Part shown: positions 44,406 to 52,691 of the stretch, piece by piece
Layout: each line of letters starts with the position of its first letter
How positions within the stretch are numbered: position 1 is the stretch's first letter
NCBI RefSeq assembly: GCF_002007645.1
Contig: NZ_CP019791.1
Span: 2,728,001 to 2,792,000 of the forward strand
Length of the DNA stretch: 64,000 bases
Reading direction: 5' to 3'
From: Anaerohalosphaera lusitana
Lineage (GTDB): Bacteria; Planctomycetota; Phycisphaerae; Sedimentisphaerales; Anaerohalosphaeraceae
Made by a program: the position numbers and the translations under genes
The notes under the pieces: generated by a model
What the model saw: the letters and a program-made list of their open reading frames with translations, nothing else
What the model was told of the DNA's origin: nothing
The model's database searches: none

Positions 44406-45262
44406 CAGATCAACGTCGGCCAAAAAACGACATACTTGAGTGGCCCCTGGGTTCGCTGGATTTTTCCCAAGGCTGCATCATTATGGGCATATTGAACGTC
44501 ACCCCTGACTCCTTCAGTGACGGCGGCACGTACATGGATACGGATTCCGCTATCGAACGAGCATTGCAAATGGTTCACGACGGTGCCCGCATCATTGACA
44601 TAGGCCCGGAATCGACCAGGCCTGGCTCTAAGCCCGTCAGCGCCGAACAGCAGATCGCCCGCGCCATACCAGTGATCGAGAAGATCACTCAACGAACGGA
44701 TACGGTTGTAAGCATCGACACACAGGACAGCCGCGTCGCAGAGGCCGCGATAAAAGCCGGAGCCTCGATCATCAACGACGTCAGTGCTTTCGGCGATCCC
44801 AAAATGCCCGAAGTCGCTGCCCGCTATAACGCCGTTTCCATTCTGATGCACATGAAGGGCACTCCATCCACGATGCAGAAGGAACCGTCTTACGATGACG
44901 TTGTCAGCGAAGTGCTGGAATATCTTACGAGCCGCATCGAATACGCAAAAGGCTTTGGCCTGCCCGCTGAATATCTTATGATCGACCCAGGCATCGGTTT
45001 CGGCAAAACGTATCACCATAACCTTGAGCTGCTCAAGCATCTGGACAGATTCTGCCGAACCGACCATCGAGTACTGGTAGGCACCAGCAGAAAGAAATTC
45101 ATCGGCCGCATAACAGGGCGTGAAATCCCCAGCGAGCGTCTGTTCGGAACCGCTGCGACCGTCGCTGCATCCGTCCTCGCAGGAGCTTCCATAGTGCGCG
45201 TCCACGATGTCGCAGAGATGGCCGAAGTCGTTCAGGTCTGCAACGCCATAAACAACGCATAG
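44402..45262 (+). CDS. folP: dihydropteroate synthase
   Basis: A 286-residue TIM-barrel enzyme of folate synthesis joining pterin pyrophosphate and p-aminobenzoate. Motifs: MGILNVTPDSFSDGG, DIGPESTRPGS, INDVSAFGDP, LMHMKGTPSTMQ, DPGIGFGKTYHHN and GTSRKKFIG. It overlaps pdxB by 4 nt, so the two are translationally coupled. It converges with a CorC-like gene 15 nt downstream. Confidence 0.95.
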   Translation: MTDQRRPKNDILEWPLGSLDFSQGCIIMGILNVTPDSFSDGGTYMDTDSAIERALQMVHDGARIIDIGPESTRPGSKPVSAEQQIARAIPVIEKITQRTDTVVSIDTQDSRVAEAAIKAGASIINDVSAFGDPKMPEVAARYNAVSILMHMKGTPSTMQKEPSYDDVVSEVLEYLTSRIEYAKGFGLPAEYLMIDPGIGFGKTYHHNLELLKHLDRFCRTDHRVLVGTSRKKFIGRITGREIPSERLFGTAATVAASVLAGASIVRVHDVAEMAEVVQVCNAINNA

Positions 45263-45277
45263 CCCCAGCAGAATGCT

Positions 45278-46279
45278 TTACCAGGCGAATTCGCCCGTGA
45301 TCTCCTCGACCAGATCCCTCATCGTCACGATACCGACTATCTTGGACTTTCTGGCATTTCCCGAAGTCACAATCGCGATCCGTTGATCCTTTTCCCGCAT
45401 CGCTGTCATCGCCTGAATTACGGATGTATTTGCGGGCAGACTCGGCATTTTATGCACAAACCTGTGCAGATTATGAAAATCTTCGTCGTTACGAAGTGTC
45501 TCATATATATTGATAAAGCCCAGAACATGGTTCCGACCATGTTCGAAAACCGGGTAACGGCTGTACGAATACTTCTCCAGCACTTTCATTAGCTCATCCC
45601 GCCCTGACTTCACATTGACCATGACAACTTTTGACGCAGGCATCATAACCATGCCGACCGAAACAGTCGGAACACTCACAAGCCTGTGCATGATATTCGT
45701 TTGTATCGGGCTCAGTATCCCCTCCTCATGCGTCTCGCTGATTATCTGACGCATATAGCTGCGCCCAACCGCCCGCGCTGCTGTCTCTCCGCCGCTCGGA
45801 GTGCCGAGCATCCTGGTGAACAGTCTGGAAAGCACGCTTAGGAGCTTCACTGCTCCGCACCACGTGAAGATCTTGTGAAAGAACCATAGCAGGGGCGCCA
45901 GCCTCGGCATGATAGCATCTGCCCTGAAATAGTAAATGTTCTTTGGTATGACCTCGGAAAACACGAAAAGTACCGGCGTCATTATCAAGGTCACATACAA
46001 CTGAGCCGCTTTTTCACTGCCGACAAGATCGACAAGCAGCAAAGTAACGATACTTGTTGCCATTCCATTTGCAAGATTATTGCCTATGAGTATTGACAGC
46101 ACAAGGGCGTGCGTATCCTCCATTGTCCTGGAAAGAAGACCGTAAAAAGAAGCATGTTGCTCTGCGCCGACTCGAAGTTTGAATCGGCTCAGCCTGTAAA
46201 CCCCCGTCTCGGATCCGCTGAAAAATGCTCCATGCAGAACCAGCACGGCAAGTATTAAAATGTATACAAATACTGTCAT
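45278..46279 (-). CDS. CNNM/CorC-type membrane protein (HlyC/CorC family), shorter copy
   Basis: A 333-residue protein with a DUF21/CNNM transmembrane domain (FSGSETGVYRLSR, ILIGNNLANGMATSIVT, SEVIPKNIYY) followed by a CBS pair (PASKVVMVNV, VTMRDLVEEITGE). It lacks the C-terminal CorC_HlyC domain of its neighbour. Proteins of this family act in Mg2+ or other cation transport. It overlaps the upstream paralogue by 4 nt. Confidence 0.85.
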   Translation of the reverse strand: MTVFVYILILAVLVLHGAFFSGSETGVYRLSRFKLRVGAEQHASFYGLLSRTMEDTHALVLSILIGNNLANGMATSIVTLLLVDLVGSEKAAQLYVTLIMTPVLFVFSEVIPKNIYYFRADAIMPRLAPLLWFFHKIFTWCGAVKLLSVLSRLFTRMLGTPSGGETAARAVGRSYMRQIISETHEEGILSPIQTNIMHRLVSVPTVSVGMVMMPASKVVMVNVKSGRDELMKVLEKYSYSRYPVFEHGRNHVLGFINIYETLRNDEDFHNLHRFVHKMPSLPANTSVIQAMTAMREKDQRIAIVTSGNARKSKIVGIVTMRDLVEEITGEFAW

Positions 46280-47541
46280 TCCTTCGCCAACGGCTCCAGT
46301 TCAAGAATGATGGATTCGATCCTGTGCTTTTTAACCTTTTCGACGGTGAACTTTATGTTGCCCAATTTTGCCGTATCGCCCTCCTTTGGTACACGCCTGA
46401 GCAGGGCGGTCACAAATCCGCCAACCGTCGCAAACCGACTCTGCTCAAGGTCTATCCCAAAAGATTGCGACCATTCATGCACCGGCAGATTTGCTGAAAG
46501 TCTGTACTTCAACGGTCCAAGCTGCTGTATCGGCTCCTCCATTCCCTCAGTTTCTTCAGTCCCGAGCAGTTCCTCGATAATGTCCTGCAAGTCTATTATG
46601 CCCGCAATACCCCCAAATTCGTCCAGCGCAACAGCAACCTCAATATCGCTTTCCCTGAAAAACTCAAGCAGCGACTCGATGCTCTTCTGTTCAGGTACGA
46701 ACGGCACACGTTTCAAAAGTCTGTTGGGCTGTTCATCGGGTCTGAGCAGCAGATCTTTCAAATAGATCACGCCTATGAAATTATCGATGTCCCTGCTGTA
46801 GATCGGTATGACCGTAAGGTCATTATCTGTCATCGTCTTCTTGATGTCTGCAAGAGGCATGCGTATATCACAGGCGACCATGTCTACCCGAGGCCGCATA
46901 ACGTGTCGCACCTTAAGAAATCCCAGTTCCACCACAGATGAAAATATCTGTGACTGGTCAGGTGTAATCGCTCCCTTTTGAAAAGATGAATCGATCAGGA
47001 TCTTCAACTGTTTGGGATTGACCTGCCTTATTGGCTGACCAACTTTACCGCCCGTCAAAAGACGAACTGCCGGACTCACAATGATAAAATCAAAAATCGC
47101 AAGCAGGGGGGCCGTAATCCTTGTACAAAGGTAAACACCCGGCGCCGCTGCCAACGCGAACTGACGCGAGTGCGAATAAGCGATGGATTTGGGCAGCATC
47201 TCCCCGAACAGAAGCAAAAGCACAAAGGCCCCAATACCCGTAACGCCCGCCATCGCAGGATGGATCAGTTTAGCCAGGTTCATCGACAGCACGCTCGATA
47301 TTGCAAAATAAAGAACGTTTACCGTCATATTGGCGAAAAGAAGGCTGGTCAACAGGATCCTTGGCCGACCAAGAAGATGCGCCGCTGCCAGATGCAGGCG
47401 GTGAGATGACTGCCTGAATGCCTGGACCTGACGGCGGGTAAGGTTGAAAAACGCCGTCTCCGAGCCGGACATGAAGCCCGAACCGGCCAGCAAAGCTATC
47501 ATCAGTAGTATCTGTCCGAGATTTGCGAGTATTGCTTTCAC
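46276..47541 (-). CDS. CNNM/CorC-type membrane protein with CBS and CorC_HlyC domains
   Basis: A 421-residue protein: CNNM transmembrane domain with FMSGSETAFFNLTRRQ and FGEMLPKSIAYSHS, a CBS pair starting at VMRPRVDMVACD, and a C-terminal CorC_HlyC domain (YRLSANLPVHEW). Full length for the family. It is the first gene of a two-gene operon with a shorter paralogue. The pair may form a heteromer, which is inference. Confidence 0.88.
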   Translation of the reverse strand: MKAILANLGQILLMIALLAGSGFMSGSETAFFNLTRRQVQAFRQSSHRLHLAAAHLLGRPRILLTSLLFANMTVNVLYFAISSVLSMNLAKLIHPAMAGVTGIGAFVLLLLFGEMLPKSIAYSHSRQFALAAAPGVYLCTRITAPLLAIFDFIIVSPAVRLLTGGKVGQPIRQVNPKQLKILIDSSFQKGAITPDQSQIFSSVVELGFLKVRHVMRPRVDMVACDIRMPLADIKKTMTDNDLTVIPIYSRDIDNFIGVIYLKDLLLRPDEQPNRLLKRVPFVPEQKSIESLLEFFRESDIEVAVALDEFGGIAGIIDLQDIIEELLGTEETEGMEEPIQQLGPLKYRLSANLPVHEWSQSFGIDLEQSRFATVGGFVTALLRRVPKEGDTAKLGNIKFTVEKVKKHRIESIILELEPLAKE

Positions 47542-47577
47542 GAGTAACCTCAGACACTACCAGATTCTGCGCCGATT

Positions 47578-48348
47578 TCAAGCATTTGGAAGTGTTATTT
47601 TGAATGTGGTCCCAACATGCCTCTCGGAGTCCACACTAATGGTTCCCCCGTGAGCTTCGACAATTTTTTTGCAGAATGCCAGCCCAAGCCCGCTTCCCTT
47701 TTTGTCGCTTTTTTCTGATCCGCGTTTGGTAAAAAACGGCTCAAATACATGCCCCAGATCAGAAGCCGCAATACCTTCACCCGTGTCAAAAACGGATATT
47801 TCCACGCAATCTGTCTTGATCGCAGCCAATATTCGCAGCCTGCCGCCCGCCGGCAGCATCGCCTGCCTGGCATTGAGGATCAGATTCATTAGGACCTGCT
47901 GGAATAAATTAGGCTGGACGCTGACTGCAAGCTCCTCAGGTATGTCCCGCTCAACACTGATCCCATCCTTACCCAGATCCCGTGCGATACATTGAAATAC
48001 CTCGTCCAGAAGGGCGTTGACGTTGCAGATCTCCTTCGGCTGAGGTTTATTGCTGGCCAGTTTCAGCATGCTGTCAAGGATTTGTGATGCCCGTTTGGTG
48101 TTCGCCAGCGTCTTTTTGAGTGCCTTTTCTGTGAGATTTGGATCATCCGGATGCTGCAGCGAAAGCTCCGCGTAGCTCCCCAGAGGCGTCAGTATGTTGT
48201 TGATCTCGTGTGCTATCATCGACGAAACAAGGCCCACATTCGCAAGCGGCTGCAGCGAGTCGACATGAGATTGCAGTTCCGCATTACGCTCTTGCTCTGT
48301 CGCGAGTCTGGAATGTATTGCCTGCCTCTTCTCCAATATGCCTGCCAC
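47578..48348 (-). CDS. sensor histidine kinase without sensor domain
   Basis: A 256-residue cytoplasmic kinase. A short coiled-coil start leads to the H-box (SSMIAHEINNILTPLGSYAE), N-box (LMNLILNARQAML), G1 (FDTGEGI), F-box (FEPFFTKR) and G2 (GSGLGLAFCKKI). No transmembrane or PAS domain is present, so the signal must come from a partner. The start is a GTG with GCGGAG upstream. It is divergent from an 86-residue gene and a response regulator, a natural partner. Confidence 0.85.
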   Translation of the reverse strand: MAGILEKRQAIHSRLATEQERNAELQSHVDSLQPLANVGLVSSMIAHEINNILTPLGSYAELSLQHPDDPNLTEKALKKTLANTKRASQILDSMLKLASNKPQPKEICNVNALLDEVFQCIARDLGKDGISVERDIPEELAVSVQPNLFQQVLMNLILNARQAMLPAGGRLRILAAIKTDCVEISVFDTGEGIAASDLGHVFEPFFTKRGSEKSDKKGSGLGLAFCKKIVEAHGGTISVDSERHVGTTFKITLPNA

Positions 48349-48484
48349 AGTCTTCTCCGCAAAAAACGATTTGTCTAATTGACTACCACTCAGTAAAATG
48401 GATTCTATGATTGTTTTGCAATGACTTCTAAAGTCGCCTCTGTTAAGAATTTATCGGCACCTGTTACGAGTTCGCTTAAATAAT

Positions 48485-48745
48485 ATGGATGTTGATCAAA
48501 TACTCGAAGATCTGCTGATCGTTCTTGAATCCGCCGACGTTTCGCTAAAACGCGAACCCATGGGAGGCGGTGGGGGCGGTCTCTGCCGGATTAAGGACAG
48601 ATTGGTCTTCTATGTCGACACCGACGCTCCTGCATTGCTCAATGCCGAAAACGTCGCAGTCGCTGCCGCGGACGTGACGGACCTCGATCTCATCTATTTA
48701 AGGCCTGAAGTCAGAGATTTTGTGGAAAAGACAGTCCAAACTTGA
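48485..48745 (+). CDS. 86-residue protein of unknown function
   Basis: Not recognised. It is acidic, with a predicted N-terminal helix (MDVDQILEDLLIVLESADVS), then PMGGGGGGLCRIKDRL and a short alternating pattern ending at FVEKT. It looks like a genuine small soluble protein, lies between a histidine kinase and a response regulator, and its codon use fits the neighbours. A role in that signalling pair is inference. Confidence 0.6.
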   Translation: MDVDQILEDLLIVLESADVSLKREPMGGGGGGLCRIKDRLVFYVDTDAPALLNAENVAVAAADVTDLDLIYLRPEVRDFVEKTVQT

Positions 48746-48826
48746 TATACCTCACCAAATTGCGAATTGACAGAGCCCGAAAGCCTACTTACAATATCCC
48801 CAGTTCAAACGGAGATAGATTGCTAT

Positions 48827-49303
48827 ATGGTTGAAGAAAACAAAAATCAAGATATACAGCCCAAAGTACTGGTAGTTGACGACAACGCCCAGAACCTGGA
48901 ACTGCTCCTGGCTTACCTAGAAGAGATCGATTGCGAAACAATCTCAGCCATGGGCGGAAAAGAAGCTATAGAGAAAACCAGAACAGAAAAACCCGATCTT
49001 TTGCTGCTCGATGTAATGATGCCGCACATTAGTGGGTTCGAGGTCTGCAAAAGGCTCAAAAGCGACCCGAACACCGCAGAAGTTCCCATCATTATGGTCA
49101 CCGCACTGAGCGAACTCGGCGACATCGAAAGGGCGATCGACTGCGGGACCGATGACTTCCTCAGCAAGCCTGTAAACAAGCTTGAACTCCTGACCAGAGT
49201 AAAGACAATGTTGAGGCTCAAAAACCTCTCGGATAAACTTGAAAAAACTCTGGAGTATCTGTCTCAAGTGGAGCTGCAAATGGGAAAGGGCGATCAGGCC
49301 TAA
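48827..49303 (+). CDS. response regulator receiver protein
   Basis: A 158-residue single-domain receiver with the acidic pair D18-D19 (VLVVDDN), phospho-acceptor D62 (LLLLDVMMPH) and Lys in FLSKPVN. The last 35 residues form a coiled coil (LKNLSDKLEKTLEYLSQVEL) that could serve dimerisation or binding to a partner. The ATG at 48827 is used; an earlier in-frame start at 48767 adds residues with no similarity to receivers. An ISL3 element is inserted at its stop codon, which is kept as the first three bases of the target duplication. Confidence 0.88.
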   Translation: MVEENKNQDIQPKVLVVDDNAQNLELLLAYLEEIDCETISAMGGKEAIEKTRTEKPDLLLLDVMMPHISGFEVCKRLKSDPNTAEVPIIMVTALSELGDIERAIDCGTDDFLSKPVNKLELLTRVKTMLRLKNLSDKLEKTLEYLSQVELQMGKGDQA

Positions 49304-49308
49304 AAATT

Positions 49309-50616
49309 GGTTCATCACGGAATACCGGGGAATGCTGCTCTTATTCTCAGGAAGAAATATTCATCGTCTCGATAGCCGTATGCCTGTCGCTTGATGGTTT
49401 TGATCTTGTTATTGATCCCCTCCAGCAGTGACGTATGCAGCGGCCATCTGCTGTGTGCGATGATTCCGGCGGCGTATTTGCTCAGCCTTTTGGCAAACTT
49501 CATCAGCGGCTCAATCCCGCTTTGCATGGCTCGATCGAGCCACTGACCCCAGCACGATTCGGCGGCCTTGCGATCGCTCAGATTCCACAGCAGCTTGAGA
49601 TCATCCTTCATCACGTAGGTCGTCATCAGCGACTCGTTGGCGGCCAACAGCTCATCGAGGCGAACCAGGTCCTCAGGCTTTTCGATGTTCTCACGATTGC
49701 GAAGCAGCAGCCAGCGCGAGCCCTTGATCACCCTGCGGGCGGGCTTGTCGTCTCGTAGTCGATTGGCCTGATCGACCCTGACCCGATCGATCACTTCACG
49801 GCCGTACTTGGCCACGACATGGAACAGATCATAAACTATTTCTGCCTGCGGACAATGCAGCTGAACCTCCTGCTCGAAGCTGGCGTTCATGTCCATTGCT
49901 ACTGCTTTGATGTCTTTGCAGCGGTCGCCGAGCATTTCGAAGAATGGCCTGATAGAGGCTCTCGAACGCCCTCGGCCCACCCAGAGCACTTTCTTGCAGG
50001 TCGGATCGATGATAACCGTTGCATATCTGTGGCCCTTTTGAATGGCGAATTCATCCATCGCCAGCAGCTCCACATTCGACAGGTCGACAGGGCCCAGCTT
50101 CTTCTTGAGATGCCGCTTGTGGATGTCCTTGACGGTCGACCAGGACAGCGAAAAATACTCGGCCACATGCTTTATGCTCATCACATCACACAGCCTGGCG
50201 ACCGATTCGACCAGCCGGGTAGTGTGGCGGCTGTAACGGTCCAGCCAGGAGATTCGTTCAAGCTTCGGCCCGCATCTGGGGCACAGCAGACGCCTTCGGT
50301 GAACGAGCAGGTGGGTAGTCTTGTCGAAGACCGGCAGATCGCGGATCCAACGCTGGACGGTCTCGTGAACGCTGCTGCATTCCTGGCCGCAGCCGTCGCA
50401 AATTCCATGGCCATATTCAGGTATCAATTCGACCCAGAATTCAGGGCCTTTCTTAGCAGGCCCAACAGTTCCAACACGATATCCTTCCCATTGGCCGAGT
50501 TTTTTGATAAGATGTTGTCCAGTCAACGGCAGTCTCCTTTGAGCTAATAGTCGGGTAACTAAAAGCTACAAAGTACTGCCGTTGATGTCTATTTCCCCGG
50601 TATTCCGTGATGAACC
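49309..50616 (-). mobile_element. complete ISL3-family insertion sequence
   Basis: A 1308-bp element bounded by perfect 24-bp inverted repeats (left 49309-49332 beginning GGTTCATCACGG; right 50593-50616 ending CCGTGATGAACC). It carries one intact transposase gene. The ends, the flanking 8-bp duplication and the intact frame suggest it may still be mobile. Confidence 0.93.
49315..50526 (-). CDS. ISL3-family transposase
   Basis: A 403-residue transposase. The N-terminal zinc-finger part shows CDGCGQEC and LLCPRCG. A helix-turn-helix (HVAEYFSLSWSTVKDIHK) follows, then the DDE core with LLAMDEFAI, VAMDMNASFE and SLLEGINNKIK. The start is a TTG at 50526 with AAAGGAG upstream. The last codons (FPGIP and the stop) lie inside the left inverted repeat. 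Confidence 0.92.
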   Translation of the reverse strand: MTGQHLIKKLGQWEGYRVGTVGPAKKGPEFWVELIPEYGHGICDGCGQECSSVHETVQRWIRDLPVFDKTTHLLVHRRRLLCPRCGPKLERISWLDRYSRHTTRLVESVARLCDVMSIKHVAEYFSLSWSTVKDIHKRHLKKKLGPVDLSNVELLAMDEFAIQKGHRYATVIIDPTCKKVLWVGRGRSRASIRPFFEMLGDRCKDIKAVAMDMNASFEQEVQLHCPQAEIVYDLFHVVAKYGREVIDRVRVDQANRLRDDKPARRVIKGSRWLLLRNRENIEKPEDLVRLDELLAANESLMTTYVMKDDLKLLWNLSDRKAAESCWGQWLDRAMQSGIEPLMKFAKRLSKYAAGIIAHSRWPLHTSLLEGINNKIKTIKRQAYGYRDDEYFFLRIRAAFPGIP

Positions 50617-50624
50617 TAAAAATT

Positions 50625-50874
50625 TTCTCCCCTTTTTCTCATACTTTTGCATACCTTTTGCTCGTTTTGTGCCCACTTTTGCTCAGTTCTGCTTAGTTTC
50701 TCAGCACCATAATTCCCGCCCAAACCGTACAATCTGCACAAAAGCAACTGGTACGCATACACTGCCTGAAAATTCGTATCACAAGTCCAGAACTGCTTTA
50801 AGCGGCATGCTCTTGTAGTCGATGACCTTCATACTGCAATCAAATGATTACTTATGACTTTGGTATGAGGTCGT
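50625..50874. other. 250-nt gap between the ISL3 element and the TPR gene
   Basis: Pyrimidine-rich, with the string TTTTGCTC (or close forms) repeated several times between 50640 and 50700. No gene or clear promoter was recognised. It is probably the former downstream region of the response regulator. Confidence 0.4.
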
Positions 50875-52479
50875 ATGAGCAAGCTCTTAGAGATTTTCGG
50901 CAAGGGTATTTCCATAAATACAGCAGATCTGATATGGCACTGGCTTAACACTCTGGTGTCAGCAAATGGACCCGATTCAACACCATCTACAGGCGAACTG
51001 CAAACGGTTATTGAGCTCCTGGGCCAGATGGAGCTCGAAAAAGCCCGCGAAACACTCCGATTCTATCAGTTTGAGAATCCAGACTGTATATTCGGCAAAA
51101 TGGCCGACGTGGCCGGTCTGTTCCATGAGCACAAGATACCCCAGGCCCTGGAGATCCTCACGGACGCGTATCGCTCTAAACCCAATAATACAATGGTCTT
51201 ATACGCAATAGGCTACTGTCACGAAAGGCTGGGCGACCACGAACAGGCGATAGCTTTTTATCAGGACTGTCTGAAATTTAAAAACCACCTTCAACTCCCA
51301 AGACAACGGCTGGCAGCGATTTTCTTCCGGCAGGGACGTCTGGACCGTGTAATAGACGAGTATCAGCGTCTGGTGGCTGAATATCCCAATGACGTCTCCT
51401 CACAAGTTATCCTTGGCTATCTTTTGGCTGCCGATCATCAGTGGCACCTCGCCGCCGACTCATTCAATATGGCCATTCTGTCACATCCGGACAATTTTTC
51501 CGATCCTTCAGAACCCGAAGAAGCAGAGCTCGTTGAACAGGGTAACTACGATTATGCACTGGAAAGAGTACAATGGCTGATGGATCAGATGGGTGAAATG
51601 CCAGATCTGCACGTAAGAATGGCCGATATATACAAGGCTGCCGGGGACGGTTCGACCGCTCAGGTACACCTTGAAAGGGCCCTTCAGCTCCAGCCAGATT
51701 ATCTGGAAGCAGCTATAAAACTTGGTACGCACCATTTGCGCCAGGGCAGATATGTTACCGCAGCGGCCCAGTTCAACCGGGCTGTGGAGATCAACGATGA
51801 GATCGTGGATGCATATGCCGGTCTGGCTGCGGCACAAGAACTGTCCGGAGACAGCGATGCAGCTTATGGGACGTTGTCGCTGGCGTCCGCAATTCAGCAA
51901 AATACGGTTCTTTTGTTTGCCGAAACTGCATCTTTGAATCTATTAGCCATTTTGAGGCACACAGGCGAGGATTGCGATTACAAAAGCGGCTCAGGACAGC
52001 TTCTCAAGCGTGTACTGGATGCACACAGAAAGAAAATACTTCATAAGCCGGACAGTGCGGATGGTCAGTATAAGTACGGCATATTGATGCTTGCCGCTGG
52101 TGATCGCGAGCAGGCTCGGGTAGCATTTGAAAAGGCACTGCAAATAAATCCCACGCATTATCGCGCGAGGACCAAACTGACAATGTGTCTTTTCGAAATG
52201 GATCAAAAGCGCCGGGCCATAAACAATCTGACAACACTGGATTCGCTGGAACGTGAATCATTGAATCTGCATTACCAGACGGCGCTGCTATACTGTGACC
52301 GCCGCAAATTTGCCGACGCACTTGGCACGCTCAATAATCACGTCCAGGAAAGGATCGCAGGCGCGGAGGTCGTAGTGAACATCGAGGTTGTTCTGGAAAA
52401 CCTCGGGCTGATGGATCGCGCCGTCGCAAGTTGGGAACGACTGACAGAATTAGCTACAGGCACACTCAGTCAGAGCTGA
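50875..52479 (+). CDS. TPR-repeat protein of unknown function
   Basis: A 534-residue cytoplasmic protein made largely of tetratricopeptide repeats. Repeat cores are visible at GYCHERLGDHEQAIAFYQ, YLEAAIKLGTHHLRQGRY and YKYGILMLAAGDREQARV. No signal peptide or membrane helix. TPR proteins of this sort are scaffolds; nothing here tells the partner. GAGG lies just before the ATG. The region around its stop shows a degenerate 43-nt duplication. Confidence 0.8.
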   Translation: MSKLLEIFGKGISINTADLIWHWLNTLVSANGPDSTPSTGELQTVIELLGQMELEKARETLRFYQFENPDCIFGKMADVAGLFHEHKIPQALEILTDAYRSKPNNTMVLYAIGYCHERLGDHEQAIAFYQDCLKFKNHLQLPRQRLAAIFFRQGRLDRVIDEYQRLVAEYPNDVSSQVILGYLLAADHQWHLAADSFNMAILSHPDNFSDPSEPEEAELVEQGNYDYALERVQWLMDQMGEMPDLHVRMADIYKAAGDGSTAQVHLERALQLQPDYLEAAIKLGTHHLRQGRYVTAAAQFNRAVEINDEIVDAYAGLAAAQELSGDSDAAYGTLSLASAIQQNTVLLFAETASLNLLAILRHTGEDCDYKSGSGQLLKRVLDAHRKKILHKPDSADGQYKYGILMLAAGDREQARVAFEKALQINPTHYRARTKLTMCLFEMDQKRRAINNLTTLDSLERESLNLHYQTALLYCDRRKFADALGTLNNHVQERIAGAEVVVNIEVVLENLGLMDRAVASWERLTELATGTLSQS

Positions 52480-52525
52480 ACGGCTGACTGAATTAGCTTC
52501 GGATGCACTTAATCAGTGTACAGCT
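52441..52525 (+). repeat. degenerate tandem duplication at the end of the TPR gene
   Basis: CTGACAGAATTAGCT at 52441 recurs as CTGACTGAATTAGCT at 52484, and the following bases stay alignable (CACTCAGTCAG versus CACTTAATCAG). The unit of 43 nt is not a multiple of three and spans the stop codon. Confidence 0.55.
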
Positions 52526-52691
52526 AAAAACCAAAAATCCTTCCTGAGTGTTCCATAAAGCAGATTTTGGCTGAAATCCATGCCCATAGATCGAATCTTA
52601 GCCCAATGCAACATAACATATATTATGGGACGTTCAATGTTATCTCACTTTCAGGGTTTGGTCCTCAGTGATGCTTTATGTTATGTGGGTA

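Larger units (their letters stand above)
49301..50624. repeat. 8-bp target site duplication flanking the ISL3 element
   Basis: TAAAAATT occurs directly before the left end (49301-49308) and directly after the right end (50617-50624). The length is that expected for ISL3-family insertion, and the identical copies point to a fairly recent event. Confidence 0.9.

Noticed and set aside
49819-50547. 242-codon plus-strand frame inside the ISL3 element
   Set aside because: It is antisense to the intact transposase and shows no domain.
50640-50700. Repeated TTTTGCTC strings as a CRISPR-like or iteron array
   Set aside because: The copies are too short, irregularly spaced and without conserved spacers or a replication gene nearby.
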